Shown in pieces: positions 52,516 through 62,090 of a stretch of 64,000 nucleotides of DNA; position 1 is the first letter of the stretch; each line of letters opens with the position of its first letter. Location: the NCBI GenBank assembly GCA_963773635.1, contig CAVZBW010000001.1:1-64000 (forward strand). The letters run 5' to 3'. A program made the position numbers and the translations under genes. The notes below the pieces were generated by a model, which searched no databases, was not told where the DNA came from, and saw only the letters and a list, made by a program, of their open reading frames with translations. This DNA comes from CAVZBW01 sp963773635 (GTDB taxonomy: Bacteria; Actinomycetota; Acidimicrobiia; Acidimicrobiales; RAAP-2).

Positions 52516-53700
52516 TCAGGACCCGGACGAGGGATCCAAGGAACCGGCGGAGGCCAGACGCTCCGCGACCAGCTCGAGGCGCTCCATGGGTTGCACGACG
52601 GCCACGCGGAGATGGTCGGCGCCCTCCGGGCCGTAGAACTCGCCCGGACTGGCGAGCATCCCGCCCGCCCGGGCCAGGAACCGCGCCAGGTCCCAGGCAT
52701 CGGCATAGGGGGCGGGAACCCGGGGCCAGAGGTAGAAGCCACCGGGCGGCACGGTGGTCGGGCAACCGAGATCGCTCAGCAGCTTCGCCACGAAGGAGAG
52801 ACGCTCGAGATAGCGACCGCGCTGGACCTCCACGTGCCCGTCGTCGTCGAGCGCGGCGGCCGCCGCGGCCTGGACCGGCCCCGGGACCATGAGGCCGGCG
52901 TGGCGCCGCACCTCTCGCAGGAACCCGACCAGCCCGGCGTCCCCGGCCATAAACCCGGCCCGTAGCCCCGCCAGGTTGGACCGCTTCGACAACGAGTGGA
53001 CGGCGACCACCCCGGCCGCGCCGTGCTCGAGGATCGACCGAGGAGGACCGCTCCAGGTGAACTCGCAGTAGCACTCGTCCGAGAAGACCGGTATCCCCCG
53101 CTCGCGACCCCATGCGGCCACCGTCGCCAAGTCGGTGAGCTGGCCGCTCGGATTCGCCGGCGAGTTGATCCACACGAGGAGTGCACGCCGGGCGTCGTCG
53201 GGGTCGACGGCGGCGAGATCCGGTGTGCCGTCGTCGCCGGACCGGGACGGCACGGCCACGGCTCGGCACCCGGCGAGCAAGGCACCCATGGCATAGGTGG
53301 GATACGAGATCTCCGGGTACAAGACCGTGTCGCGTCGGGGTTCTCTCAGTCGCAGCAGATGGGGCAGGGAGGCCACCAGCTCCTTGGTACCCACGCAGGC
53401 GGCGACGTCGGTCGGCGCCACCTCGACGCCGAAGCGCCGCCGGAGCCAGTCCGAGGCGGCGCGACGCAGGGCCTCGCTACCGATCGCCGGCGGGTAGCCA
53501 CGCACCGCGGGAGACGCCGCGAGGGCCCGCACCGCGGCGTCGGGCGGCGGATCGCAGGGCGTGCCGACGGAGCAGTCGACGGCGCCGCCCGGATGCGCCT
53601 CGGCAATGCGGGCGATCTCGTCCAGCCGATCGTAGGGGTAGGGGGGAAGCTCGAAGGGAGGCGGTCCGCCCACCATCTCCCGTCCTGCGAGGGCGCTCAC
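52516..53700 (-). CDS. dapC: Succinyldiaminopimelate aminotransferase
   Basis: A 394-aa class I/II PLP aminotransferase. The PLP lysine is in VAVHSLSKRSNLAGLRAGFM and the Asn/Asp pair in LLVWINSPANPSGQLTDLAT and PVFSDECYCEFTW. Its place between dapD and hflX-dapF supports the DapC assignment (transamination of N-succinyl-2-amino-6-ketopimelate), which sequence alone would not prove. GTG 53700 overlaps the hflX stop by 4 bp; ATG 53676 is an alternative. Confidence 0.88.
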   Translation of the reverse strand: MSALAGREMVGGPPPFELPPYPYDRLDEIARIAEAHPGGAVDCSVGTPCDPPPDAAVRALAASPAVRGYPPAIGSEALRRAASDWLRRRFGVEVAPTDVAACVGTKELVASLPHLLRLREPRRDTVLYPEISYPTYAMGALLAGCRAVAVPSRSGDDGTPDLAAVDPDDARRALLVWINSPANPSGQLTDLATVAAWGRERGIPVFSDECYCEFTWSGPPRSILEHGAAGVVAVHSLSKRSNLAGLRAGFMAGDAGLVGFLREVRRHAGLMVPGPVQAAAAAALDDDGHVEVQRGRYLERLSFVAKLLSDLGCPTTVPPGGFYLWPRVPAPYADAWDLARFLARAGGMLASPGEFYGPEGADHLRVAVVQPMERLELVAERLASAGSLDPSSGS

Positions 53701-54974
53701 GACGCCACGAACTCGCGGAACCGGGCCAGCCCCACATCGTCGAGCACCACATGCATCCGGGCCGCCTCGGCCTCGTGCTGCCGGCCCACCACCTCGCCCT
53801 CGCGGTGGACTGCGGCCAAGACGTCGCCGCGGGACCAGGGGATCAGGAGTTGCACCACCCGATCGGACACCCGCAGGCGGTCCCCCAGGGAACGGAGGAA
53901 GGCGTCGATCCCCTCCCCGCTCGCCGCGGAGACGGCGACCGCGCCCTCGATCTTGGCTGCCAGCTGGCGCGCCGCGTCCGATCGGTCGCACTTGTTGACG
54001 ACCACGAGCTCGGGTAACGCGTCCGCCCCGATCTCTGCCAGGACCGAGCGCACGGCATCCATCTGGCCCTCCGGATCCCGTGCGGAGCCGTCGACGAGGT
54101 GCACGAGGAGGTCCGACTGGACGACCGACTCGAGGGTCGAGCGAAACGCCTCGACCAGCTCATGGGGGAGCTTGCGCACAAAGCCCACGGTGTCGGTCAT
54201 GAGCACGGTCTCCCCGCCCGGCAGGGCCAGCTGCCGGGTCCGTGGGTCGAGCGTCGAGAAGAGGCGGTTGCCGGCGGGGACGCCCGCATCGGTCAAGCGG
54301 TTGAGCAACGTGGACTTGCCGGCGTTGGTGTAGCCGACGAGCGAGACCACCCGGTGCCGGCCCCGACGCCGGCTCCTGCGCTGGATCTCGCGCGTGCGCT
54401 CCACCTCCCGCAGGTCCGCCTCGAGGCGGTGCATCCGGCGCACGAGGCGGCGACGGTCGACCTCGAGCTGCGTCTCCCCGGGGCCCCTCGTACCGATGCC
54501 GCCCGCCTGCTGGCTGAGCGAGTGCCCGCGACCGCGCAGCCTCGGCAGGCGATACCGCAGCAGGGCGAGCTCGACCTGGGCCTTGCCCTCGGGGCTGCGG
54601 GCGTTCTGGGCGAAGATGTCGAGGATGACGGCGGTCCGGTCGATGGCGGTCCGGCCGAGGAGGCGCTCCAAATTACGCTGCTGGGCAGGGGACAGCTCCT
54701 CGTCGAACACGACCGTGTCCGCATCGACCAGCTCGGAGACGCGGGCAAGCTCGGCCGCCTTGCCCCGTCCCACGTACGTCGCAGGATCCGGGCGCTCCCG
54801 GCGCTGGACGACCCGCTCCACGACGTCGGCGCCCGCCGACTTGACCAGCAGGGCCAGCTCGTCGAGGCTCGCCTCCAGCTCCTCGGAGTCCTCCTCGGGC
54901 CGGGCGACGCCGACGAGCACGATCCGTTCCCGGATGGTCCGGTCGATGAGTGTCCGAGGGACGGTGGTGCTCAT
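53697..54974 (-). CDS. hflX: GTPase HflX
   Basis: HflX is a ribosome-associated GTPase that splits stalled 70S ribosomes. The 425-aa protein has the N-terminal HflX domain (YVGRGKAAELARVSELVDAD) and the linker GIGTRGPGETQLEVDRR. The G motifs are G1 LVGYTNAGKSTLLNRL, G3 DTVGFVRKLP and G4 VVNKCDRS. A C-terminal extension of about 60 residues closes it. The start overlaps the dapF stop by 4 bp, so it is coupled to the dap/mia block, as in many actinobacteria. Confidence 0.96.
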   Translation of the reverse strand: MSTTVPRTLIDRTIRERIVLVGVARPEEDSEELEASLDELALLVKSAGADVVERVVQRRERPDPATYVGRGKAAELARVSELVDADTVVFDEELSPAQQRNLERLLGRTAIDRTAVILDIFAQNARSPEGKAQVELALLRYRLPRLRGRGHSLSQQAGGIGTRGPGETQLEVDRRRLVRRMHRLEADLREVERTREIQRRSRRRGRHRVVSLVGYTNAGKSTLLNRLTDAGVPAGNRLFSTLDPRTRQLALPGGETVLMTDTVGFVRKLPHELVEAFRSTLESVVQSDLLVHLVDGSARDPEGQMDAVRSVLAEIGADALPELVVVNKCDRSDAARQLAAKIEGAVAVSAASGEGIDAFLRSLGDRLRVSDRVVQLLIPWSRGDVLAAVHREGEVVGRQHEAEAARMHVVLDDVGLARFREFVAS

Positions 54975-55894
54975 GACCTCCCCGGCGTCGCCGCCGAGAT
55001 CGCCGAATCGACCAGCTCCGCCCCCAACGGGGAGGGCGATGGCGACGCCCCCTCGACCAGGGCGGGCCCGGCCTCGACGTCGGCCACCCAGCAGACGGGG
55101 CCCGAAAGCGTGGCCCGCACGACCTCGCCCCCGCCTCCCTGGGTCTCCAGCATCACCCCCAACGTACCGCCGGGGTTGGCCACCTCGACGCGATCCCCGA
55201 CCAGACCCCATCGGCTCGCCACCGCGGCCGCCGCACAGCTGCCGGTGCCGCAGGCGAGCGTCGGGCCCACCCCCCGCTCAAAGACCCGGAGCACGAGGTC
55301 CTGCGACGAGGTCGCGGCGATCACCTCGACGTTCACCCCCTCCGGGAAGGACCCGGCCACGGAGGCGGCCATCGCCTGGAGGTCCACGCTCGCGGGATCG
55401 TCCACCAGGACGACCAGGTGGGGGTTCCCCGCGTCGGCCTCCCTCGCCGCCCTGGCCCCCGCCGGCACCTCGGTCTCGTGCCCCAGCGTCACGAGGCCCA
55501 TGTCCACGCTCGCGCTGGCCTCCCACGGGGTCGGTCCCGCCACGAGCTCGACCGTCTTGAGCCCCGCCGCGGTGGCCACGGCGATCCTCGTCCGGGGCAC
55601 CATGCCGGCCAGCGCGGCCGCCTGCGCGGCGCAGCGAATGCCGTTGCCGCTCATCTCCGCGGCCGACCCGTCGGCGTTGCGCAGCTCCATCGACAGATCG
55701 GCGCCCTCCACCGGGCTCGGCGAGGTGATCCGGATGAGCCCGTCGGCCCCGACTCCGGTGCGCCGACGGCACAGCGCCCTCGCGAGCGTGGCCGTCAGCG
55801 GCCACGCACCCTCGGGGTCCTGGTAGACGAGGAAGTCGTTGCCCGCCCCGTGGTGCTTGGTGAGCCGGAGGAGGCCCCTCTTGGCACTCACCAC
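54971..55894 (-). CDS. dapF: Diaminopimelate epimerase
   Basis: DapF converts LL- to meso-diaminopimelate for lysine and peptidoglycan. The 307-aa protein has both active-site Cys regions: AEMSGNGIRCAAQAAALAG and TLACGTGSCAAAAVASRWG. HHGAGNDFLVYQD at the front is the family start. GTG 55894 lies one base after the miaA stop; GTG 55891 would serve equally. A longer upstream frame exists but overlaps miaA. Confidence 0.96.
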   Translation of the reverse strand: MVSAKRGLLRLTKHHGAGNDFLVYQDPEGAWPLTATLARALCRRRTGVGADGLIRITSPSPVEGADLSMELRNADGSAAEMSGNGIRCAAQAAALAGMVPRTRIAVATAAGLKTVELVAGPTPWEASASVDMGLVTLGHETEVPAGARAAREADAGNPHLVVLVDDPASVDLQAMAASVAGSFPEGVNVEVIAATSSQDLVLRVFERGVGPTLACGTGSCAAAAVASRWGLVGDRVEVANPGGTLGVMLETQGGGGEVVRATLSGPVCWVADVEAGPALVEGASPSPSPLGAELVDSAISAATPGRS

Positions 55895-55895
55895 G

Positions 55896-56891
55896 TCATT
55901 CTCCCACGGCACGCAGCTCCGGGACCTCGCCTTCGTCCAACCGGCCGTGCAGCGCAGCCACGACCTCCTCGATCGGATCGGCCCCGGGGGGAACCCAGCG
56001 GATGCGGGGGTCCCGGCGCATCCAGGCCCACTGCCGGCGTGCGTAGGCGCGGGTCCGGCGCACGGCCTCCTCCACGCAGCCGGCGAGGGGACGGCCCTCC
56101 TCGACGTGGGCCAGCAGCTCGCGGTACCCGAGCGCCTGGCGGGCGGTGCGGGAGAGGCCGGCCGGGCGGACCGCCAGGCCCTTCACCTCGTCCAGGAGGC
56201 CCGAGGCCATCCAGCGCTCGAACCGCTCCTCGATGCGCCGGTCGACGGTCGCGGCGTCAAAGGGCAGGCCCACGAGGCGGAACCGGCTGGGCGGGTACAC
56301 CGCCAGTCCCGGACCGAACGAGGAGAACGGCCTACCCGATCCGAGCGTCACCTCGAGCGCCCGGACCACCCGCCGGCGGTTGGTGGGGGTCATGCGTCCA
56401 GCGGCCACCGGGTCCAGGCCGGCAAGCCTCCGATGGAGACCCTCGACCCCCTCCGGTCCGTCCGCCTCTCGCTCCAGCTCGGCCGCCACCTCTGGCCACC
56501 TCCCCGGCAACCTCAGGTCGTCCACGACGGCTCGCAGGTACAGGCCGGTGCCGCCGACGAGGAGGGGTCGGCGGTCCCGGCGTCCGATGTCCACGACGGC
56601 GCGGCGCGCCGCTCCCTGGAACATCGAGACCGTGTACTCCTCCGCCGGATCGACCAGGTCGAGGAGGTGGTGCCGGATCCGGCGTCGGTCGTCGACCGAG
56701 GGCTTCGCGGTGGCCACGTCCATGCCCCGATAGACGCACATCGAGTCGACCGAGACGATCTCCACCTCGGGCATGCGGCGAGCCACCGTCCGTGCCAGCT
56801 CGGACTTGCCCGAGGCGGTGGTGCCGACAATGGCGACGGGCGCGGCCGCGGGCGCGGCGGCGGGGAGCCCCGAGGCCGGCGGGCAAGCCAT
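55896..56891 (-). CDS. miaA: tRNA dimethylallyltransferase MiaA
   Basis: MiaA attaches an isopentenyl group to A37 of tRNAs reading UNN codons. The 331-aa protein has the P-loop VAIVGTTASGKSELARTVAR, the catalytic VSVDSMCVYRGMDVATAKP, the LLVGGTGLYLRAVVDDL segment and the tRNA-contact motif RTRAYARRQWAWMRRD. ATG 56891 lies 5 bp after the miaB stop. The product is the substrate of MiaB, encoded directly upstream. Confidence 0.96.
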   Translation of the reverse strand: MACPPASGLPAAAPAAAPVAIVGTTASGKSELARTVARRMPEVEIVSVDSMCVYRGMDVATAKPSVDDRRRIRHHLLDLVDPAEEYTVSMFQGAARRAVVDIGRRDRRPLLVGGTGLYLRAVVDDLRLPGRWPEVAAELEREADGPEGVEGLHRRLAGLDPVAAGRMTPTNRRRVVRALEVTLGSGRPFSSFGPGLAVYPPSRFRLVGLPFDAATVDRRIEERFERWMASGLLDEVKGLAVRPAGLSRTARQALGYRELLAHVEEGRPLAGCVEEAVRRTRAYARRQWAWMRRDPRIRWVPPGADPIEEVVAALHGRLDEGEVPELRAVGE

Positions 56892-56896
56892 CGAGT

Positions 56897-58309
56897 TCAG
56901 GCCGACGCGACGGCGAGACGCGCCCGGTGGCGGGGCGCCTCGATGAGCGCGACCAGGTCTCCCGACAGGTGATGAGGCGCAGCCGACACGATGCCCACGT
57001 CGGCGTAGGCACCGGGCGCCACGGTGGAGACGGCGTCGTCCGAGCCCGGGAAGTGCACCAGCTTCCCCTGCGCCGTCCGGCCCGTCCACATGGCGTGGTC
57101 CCTGCGGCTCGGCCCCTCGACGAGGGCCTCCTCGGTGCGCCCGATCCTCGCTCGGTGACGCACCAGCGCGGAACGCTCCACCACCACCCTCAGCCGCTCG
57201 AAGCGCTCCGCCACCACGTCGGCGTCGACGAAATGCTCCGTCATGGTCGCCGCCCGCGTGCCCGGCCGGGGCGAGAAGATGAAGGTGTAGGCGCTGTCGT
57301 ACTCCGCCTCGGCCACGACGGCCAGGGTCTGCGCGAAATCCTCGTCCGTCTCCCCCGGAAACCCGACGATGACGTCGGTGGTCACCGCCAGGTCCGGGAT
57401 CGCCCGGCGCGCCGCCGCCAGACGCTCCAGGTAGCGCCCCGACGTGTAGCCCCGCCGCATGGCGGCGAGCACGCGATCGCTCCCGGACTGGAGCGGCAGG
57501 TGCAGCTGGGGGCAGACGGCGGGGGTGCCCGCCATGGCCTCGATGGTCTCGGGCCGGAGGTCCTTGGGGTGGGGGCTCGTGAAGCGGACCCTCCGGATGC
57601 CCTCGACGGATCCGACGCGGGACAACAGCTCGGCGAACAGCGGCCGGCGGTGCGTGAGGTCGCGTCCGTAGGAGTTGACGTTCTGGCCGAGCAGGGTGAC
57701 CTCGCTCACCCCTCGCCGTGCGAGGCGGGACACCTCCTTGACCACCTCGTCCACCGGCCTGCTGGCCTCGCCCCCGCGCACCGACGGAACGATGCAGAAG
57801 GCGCAGGAGTTGTCGCACCCCGTCTGGATGGTCACCCAGGCCCGGTAGGGGTCGGCCCGATCGGGCTCGGTGCCTGCAGCGGGGTCGCCCCCCGTCCCGT
57901 CGTGGGTCGGGGGGCCGGCCGGGGCATCGAGGATCTCGACCAGCGGCCCCTCGGACGCCGCTCGCCGCAGCAGCTCCGGAGCACGACCCAGGTTGTGGGT
58001 GCCAAAGACGACGTCCACGTGGGAGGCGCGCTCGCGCACGGCGTGACGGTCCTTCTGCGCCAAGCAGCCGCCGACCGCGATCTGCAGATCGGGCTTCGCG
58101 TCGCGCAGCGCCTTGAGGTGTCCGAGATGGCCGTAGAGCTTGTTGTCGGCGTTTTCCCGGATGCAGCAGGTGTTGAGCACCACGAGATCGGCCTCGGCCG
58201 CGTCGAGCGTCGGCTCCATCCCCTCCGCCCGCAGCAGCCCCGCCAGCCGTTCCGAGTCGTGCTCGTTCATCTGGCAACCAAAGGTTCGGATGAGGAAACG
58301 CCGGGCCAT
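56897..58309 (-). CDS. miaB: tRNA-2-methylthio-N6-dimethylallyladenosine synthase MiaB
   Basis: MiaB is a radical-SAM methylthiotransferase completing ms2i6A37. The 470-aa protein has the N-terminal cluster domain (IRTFGCQMNEHDSERLAGLL; further Cys in LNTCCIRENADNK and VGGCLAQKD), the radical-SAM triad in QTGCDNSCAFCIVPSVRG and the C-terminal TRAM domain (ALVEGPSRRD...VHFPG). A 30-residue Gly/Asp-rich insert before the radical-SAM motif (PPTHDGTGGDPAAGTEP) is unusual but common in related lineages. Confidence 0.96.
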   Translation of the reverse strand: MARRFLIRTFGCQMNEHDSERLAGLLRAEGMEPTLDAAEADLVVLNTCCIRENADNKLYGHLGHLKALRDAKPDLQIAVGGCLAQKDRHAVRERASHVDVVFGTHNLGRAPELLRRAASEGPLVEILDAPAGPPTHDGTGGDPAAGTEPDRADPYRAWVTIQTGCDNSCAFCIVPSVRGGEASRPVDEVVKEVSRLARRGVSEVTLLGQNVNSYGRDLTHRRPLFAELLSRVGSVEGIRRVRFTSPHPKDLRPETIEAMAGTPAVCPQLHLPLQSGSDRVLAAMRRGYTSGRYLERLAAARRAIPDLAVTTDVIVGFPGETDEDFAQTLAVVAEAEYDSAYTFIFSPRPGTRAATMTEHFVDADVVAERFERLRVVVERSALVRHRARIGRTEEALVEGPSRRDHAMWTGRTAQGKLVHFPGSDDAVSTVAPGAYADVGIVSAAPHHLSGDLVALIEAPRHRARLAVASA

Positions 58310-58343
58310 CGCGATTCAGGATAGGTGCCGGCCGCCCAGCCCC

Positions 58344-59345
58344 CTACGGCTCCTGGTCGAAGTCGAAGACCTGACCCGTGCCGGAGGAGGGCTCCCCCTT
58401 GGCCTGGCCGGGCCCCTCGTCCGTGGGGGCCGTGCCGGCGGCGGCGAGATCGCCCGCGAGCAGCGGACTCCGAGGCAACCTGCCGGCCTCCCCCACCACG
58501 AGTCCCGCCCGGTCCGGCCGGAGCACCACGACCCTCCCGGCGAGCCCCGCTCGGGTCATCGCCTCGCGGGCCCCCTGCTCGACGGCGCGCACACCCTCGT
58601 TGGTGCAAAAGCCGATGATCGTGGTTCCGGCACCCGACCAGCACGCGGCCAGGGCACCCGCCTCCTGTAAGGCATGCAGCAACTGCGGCGCCTCCGGGAA
58701 GAGCGGGCTGCGGTAGTCCTGGTGCAGCCGGTCCTCCGTCGCCTCCCGGCTCAGGCCCCGATGGTCGGCCAACCCCGAGAGCAGGAGCACCGTCCGGCCG
58801 AGGTTGAAGACGACGTCCTCTCGGCTGAATTGCAACGGCAGGGCCTGGCGGGCCCGCACGGTCGGCAACGCCTTTTCGGGCACCACCGCCACGACCAGGA
58901 GCCCCGGATCGAGCGGCATCCGGGCCACCTGCACCTTGCCCCGGACCATGGCGGCACCGACCAGGCCGCCCACGGCGCTCGCCGCCGCATTTTCCGGGTG
59001 CCCGTCGACGAGCAGTCCGACGGCCAGGGGATCCCTCGCGCCCGCGGCCGCGGCCGCGGCCACCGCCAGCGCGGCCGACGAACCCAGGCCCCTCCCGACG
59101 GGAATCTGCGACCGCACCGTGATGGCCAGCCGATCGTGACCCGCGACGTCGATCGCCACCCGTGCGGCCAGGTGAAATGCGTCCTCGGCCAGGTCCGCGC
59201 CCTCGCCCTCGGATCGGACGATCAGGCGGGTCGCCGGCTCGACCTCGACCTCGACATAGCGGTCGAGGGCGAGGGCCAGGGTGTCGAACCCCGGTCCGAG
59301 GTTGGCGGCCGACGCCGGCGCTCTAGCCAGCACAACCCTCACCAT
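58344..59345 (-). CDS. thrB: Homoserine kinase
   Basis: A 333-aa GHMP-fold kinase that phosphorylates homoserine for threonine synthesis. Motif 1 is ARAPASAANLGPGFDTLALA, motif 2 the ATP loop SQIPVGRGLGSSAALAVAAA, and motif 3 WSGAGTTIIGF. The usual partners (hom, thrC) are not in the window. ATG 59345 follows the in-frame upstream low-complexity stretch and starts MVRVVLARAPAS as expected. It continues the leftward block 34 bp before miaB. Confidence 0.9.
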   Translation of the reverse strand: MVRVVLARAPASAANLGPGFDTLALALDRYVEVEVEPATRLIVRSEGEGADLAEDAFHLAARVAIDVAGHDRLAITVRSQIPVGRGLGSSAALAVAAAAAAGARDPLAVGLLVDGHPENAAASAVGGLVGAAMVRGKVQVARMPLDPGLLVVAVVPEKALPTVRARQALPLQFSREDVVFNLGRTVLLLSGLADHRGLSREATEDRLHQDYRSPLFPEAPQLLHALQEAGALAACWSGAGTTIIGFCTNEGVRAVEQGAREAMTRAGLAGRVVVLRPDRAGLVVGEAGRLPRSPLLAGDLAAAGTAPTDEGPGQAKGEPSSGTGQVFDFDQEP

Positions 59346-59462
59346 AGGTGTTGGACCAGGGAATTGCTGGGAACCGGGCCTTTTCGCCCGTGCCCGGCGG
59401 GTGCGGCCTCGTCGAATCCGGCCTCGGCAGGTCACGCCTCGGCGGTCGGAGCCGGGGCCCGA

Positions 59463-62037
59463 TCAGGACCGGAGGCGCTCGAGCTCCTGCGGGGTCATGA
59501 GCACCGCCCGGGCCTTCGAGCCCTCCGAGGGCCCGACCACACCCTTGCGCTCCAGGAGGTCCATCAGTCGGCCGGCCCGGGCGAAGCCCACTCGGAGCTT
59601 GCGCTGCAGCATCGACGTGGACCCGAGCTGGGAGGTCACGACGAGCTCCATGGCCTGGAAGAGCAGCTCGTCGTCATCGCCCTCCCCCGCGGGGGCCGAT
59701 GCGACGACGTCGTCGACCCCGGCGATCTCCTCGTTGCGCTCCGCCATGCGCTGGCGCCGCCAGTGGGCCACCACCTGGCGAACCTCGTTCTCCGATACCC
59801 ACGGGCCCTGGAGCCGCTGGGGGATGCTCGACGATGCGGTGAGCAGCAGCATGTCGCCCTTGCCGATCAGACGCTCGGCCCCCGGCTGGTCCAGGATGAC
59901 CCGGCTGTCGGCCAGCGAGGATACGGAAAAGGCCATCCGGCTCGGGATGTTGGCCTTGATGACGCCAGTGATGACGTCGACCGAAGGGCGCTGGGTGGCG
60001 AGCACCAGGTGGATGCCCACGGCACGCGCCATCTGGGCGATGCGGCACACGGAGTCTTCGACGTCCCGGGCCGCCACCATCATGAGGTCGTTGAGCTCGT
60101 CCACGACGACGAGGACGAAGGGCAGCCGCTCGGGAGCCGCTGCGCCCGCACCGTCGCCGCCTTCGCCCGGGGCGTCGGTCGCGCCGGCCGGCGCCCGAGG
60201 CTCGAGCTCGCCGGCCTCCCACGCGGCGTTGTACCCCGTGATGTCGCGCATGCCGTGCTCGGCCAACAGGTCGTACCGGCGCTCCATCTCCTTGACGGCC
60301 CACTGGAGGGCGTTGGCCGCCTTTTTCGGGTCCACCACCACCTGGGTCAGCAGATGGGGCAGGTCGTTGTACTGCCCGAGCTCCACCCTCTTCGGGTCGA
60401 TCAGGATCATGCGGACCTCGTCCGGCGTCGCCCGCATCAATACCCAGGTGAGCAGCGAGTTGATGCAGGACGACTTGCCGGCCCCGGTTGCGCCCGAGAT
60501 CAGCACGTGCGGCATGTCGGCGAGGTTGGCGACCACCGCCCGGCCGGCGATGTCGCGCCCCAGCGCCACTTCGAGCGGGTGGCGGGCACGGCGCGCCTCG
60601 GGGGCTCGGATCAGGTTGCCGAGCGTGACGAGCTCGCGCCGGGCGTTGGGCACCTCCACCCCGATCGCCGACTTGCCCGGTATGGGGGCCAGGATGCGCA
60701 CGTCGGGGGAGGCCATCGCGTAGGCGATGTCCCGGGCGAGGCTCGTCACCCTCGCCACCTTCACCCCCGTGGCGAGCTCGAGCTCGAAGCGGGTGACCGT
60801 CGGTCCCACGGTGCGGCCGACCAGGCGGGTTTCGACGCCGTGGGCGGCGAGCGCCGCCACCAGCGATTGACCGGCCGCCTCCACCAGGCGCTCGTCGACC
60901 TGGCGTGCCGCGACGGTGGCCAGGAGCTCCGGGTCCGGAAGGACCCAAGCCCCTGCGTCCGGGCCGCCCGGGCCGCCCGGGCCCCGTCGAGCGGGCCGTC
61001 TCGCGCCGTTGCGCCGGGATCCCGCTGCCGGCCGACCCGTCTCCACCGGGTCGAACCCGGGCGATTCCACGTCGTCGAGCGGAGGGTGATCGGCGTCGCG
61101 CGACGTCCCCGGTCGATCGAGGTCCGCTTCTCCGTCGGCCTCGGTGCTCTGCACGAGCGCTCCCGCGGCTGGTCCGGGGGGTGCCCCGAGGCCCTCCGCC
61201 TCACCGTCGAAGGGTGCGCGCGCCGGGGACGTCGCGACCCCGGCCAAGGCCTCGCCGGCCACTTGCTCGGCCGGCGGCGACGCTCGGTCCGGGGCCGGCG
61301 CCGGATGGGGTCTGTCGCCGGGAGGCGGTCGCGGCCGCCACCCCCCGCACCACCGAGCGCCCGGCTCGCACGATCGCCCGGAGGGCGGTGCGCAACGAGA
61401 TGCCCGTGGCCAGCAGGAACGCGACCACGAAGAGGGCGACGAAGAGGACCGCGGCGCCGGCGACCCCGAGGCCCTCCGAGAGTGGTCGACCGATCAGGGC
61501 CCCGAGCCAGCCGCCGGCCTCCGAGAGGGCGTGGGTGGACCCGTCGATGGGCGGCCGCCCACCGGCCAGCTCCGCCAGCCCGGCGACGGACACGAGCCCG
61601 AGGAGCGCGCCGACGAGGCTCCGGACGGGGTCGGGACGACCCCGGACCGCGATGATCGCCGCGCCGCTGGCCACGAGAATCGGCGGCACGAGGAACCGCA
61701 CCACCCCGATCAGGTCACCCAGGGCCGAGTCGAGCGCGTGACCGACGGGTCCGAGGGCGTTGCCGTAGGCGGCCAGCGCCACCAGGACCCCGAGAGTGAT
61801 CAGCCCCACCGCGCACAGGTCGGCGGCATGCTCCCAGAGGAGCCCCTCTCGGACCACCTCTGCCGAGCGCCCGGACGCCCCCGGGGCCCTGCCCGACCCC
61901 GAGCGGCGCGTCCGGCCCGAGCCCGACGACGCCGCCTTGGGGCGTGAGCCCTTGGAGCGGCTGGCGCCGCGGGAACCGCCCGAGCCCGATCGGCCGGAGG
62001 AACGGCTGGACGCCGAGCGGCGCTTGGTCGTCACCAC
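59463..62037 (-). CDS. ftsK: DNA translocase FtsK (one apparent frameshift)
   Basis: FtsK pumps chromosomes at the division septum. The protein is about 860 aa when read through one shift. The N-terminal part (to about 61285) has a basic Ser/Gly start and four membrane segments (ADLCAVGLITLGVLVALAAY; VAGAAVLFVALFVVAFLLAT). The motor part has Walker A ISGATGAGKSSCINSLL, Walker B VLVVVDELNDLMMVA (Asn where Ala is usual) and the gamma winged helix (STSMLQRKLRVGFARAGRLM). The single-base change near 61285 lies in a GC-rich linker; since FtsK is normally essential, a sequence error is the simplest explanation. Confidence 0.92.
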
Positions 62038-62090
62038 AGCCGTGTCACGTTAGCCCTGGGGGCGGCCGAGCCGGTGGACGGTCGGCGTGG

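Noticed and set aside
55418..61655. Two plus-strand frames of 968 and 993 aa opposite dapF-miaA-miaB and thrB-ftsK
   Set aside because: They run opposite well-conserved genes and have low-complexity Arg/Gly/Pro composition with no domain.
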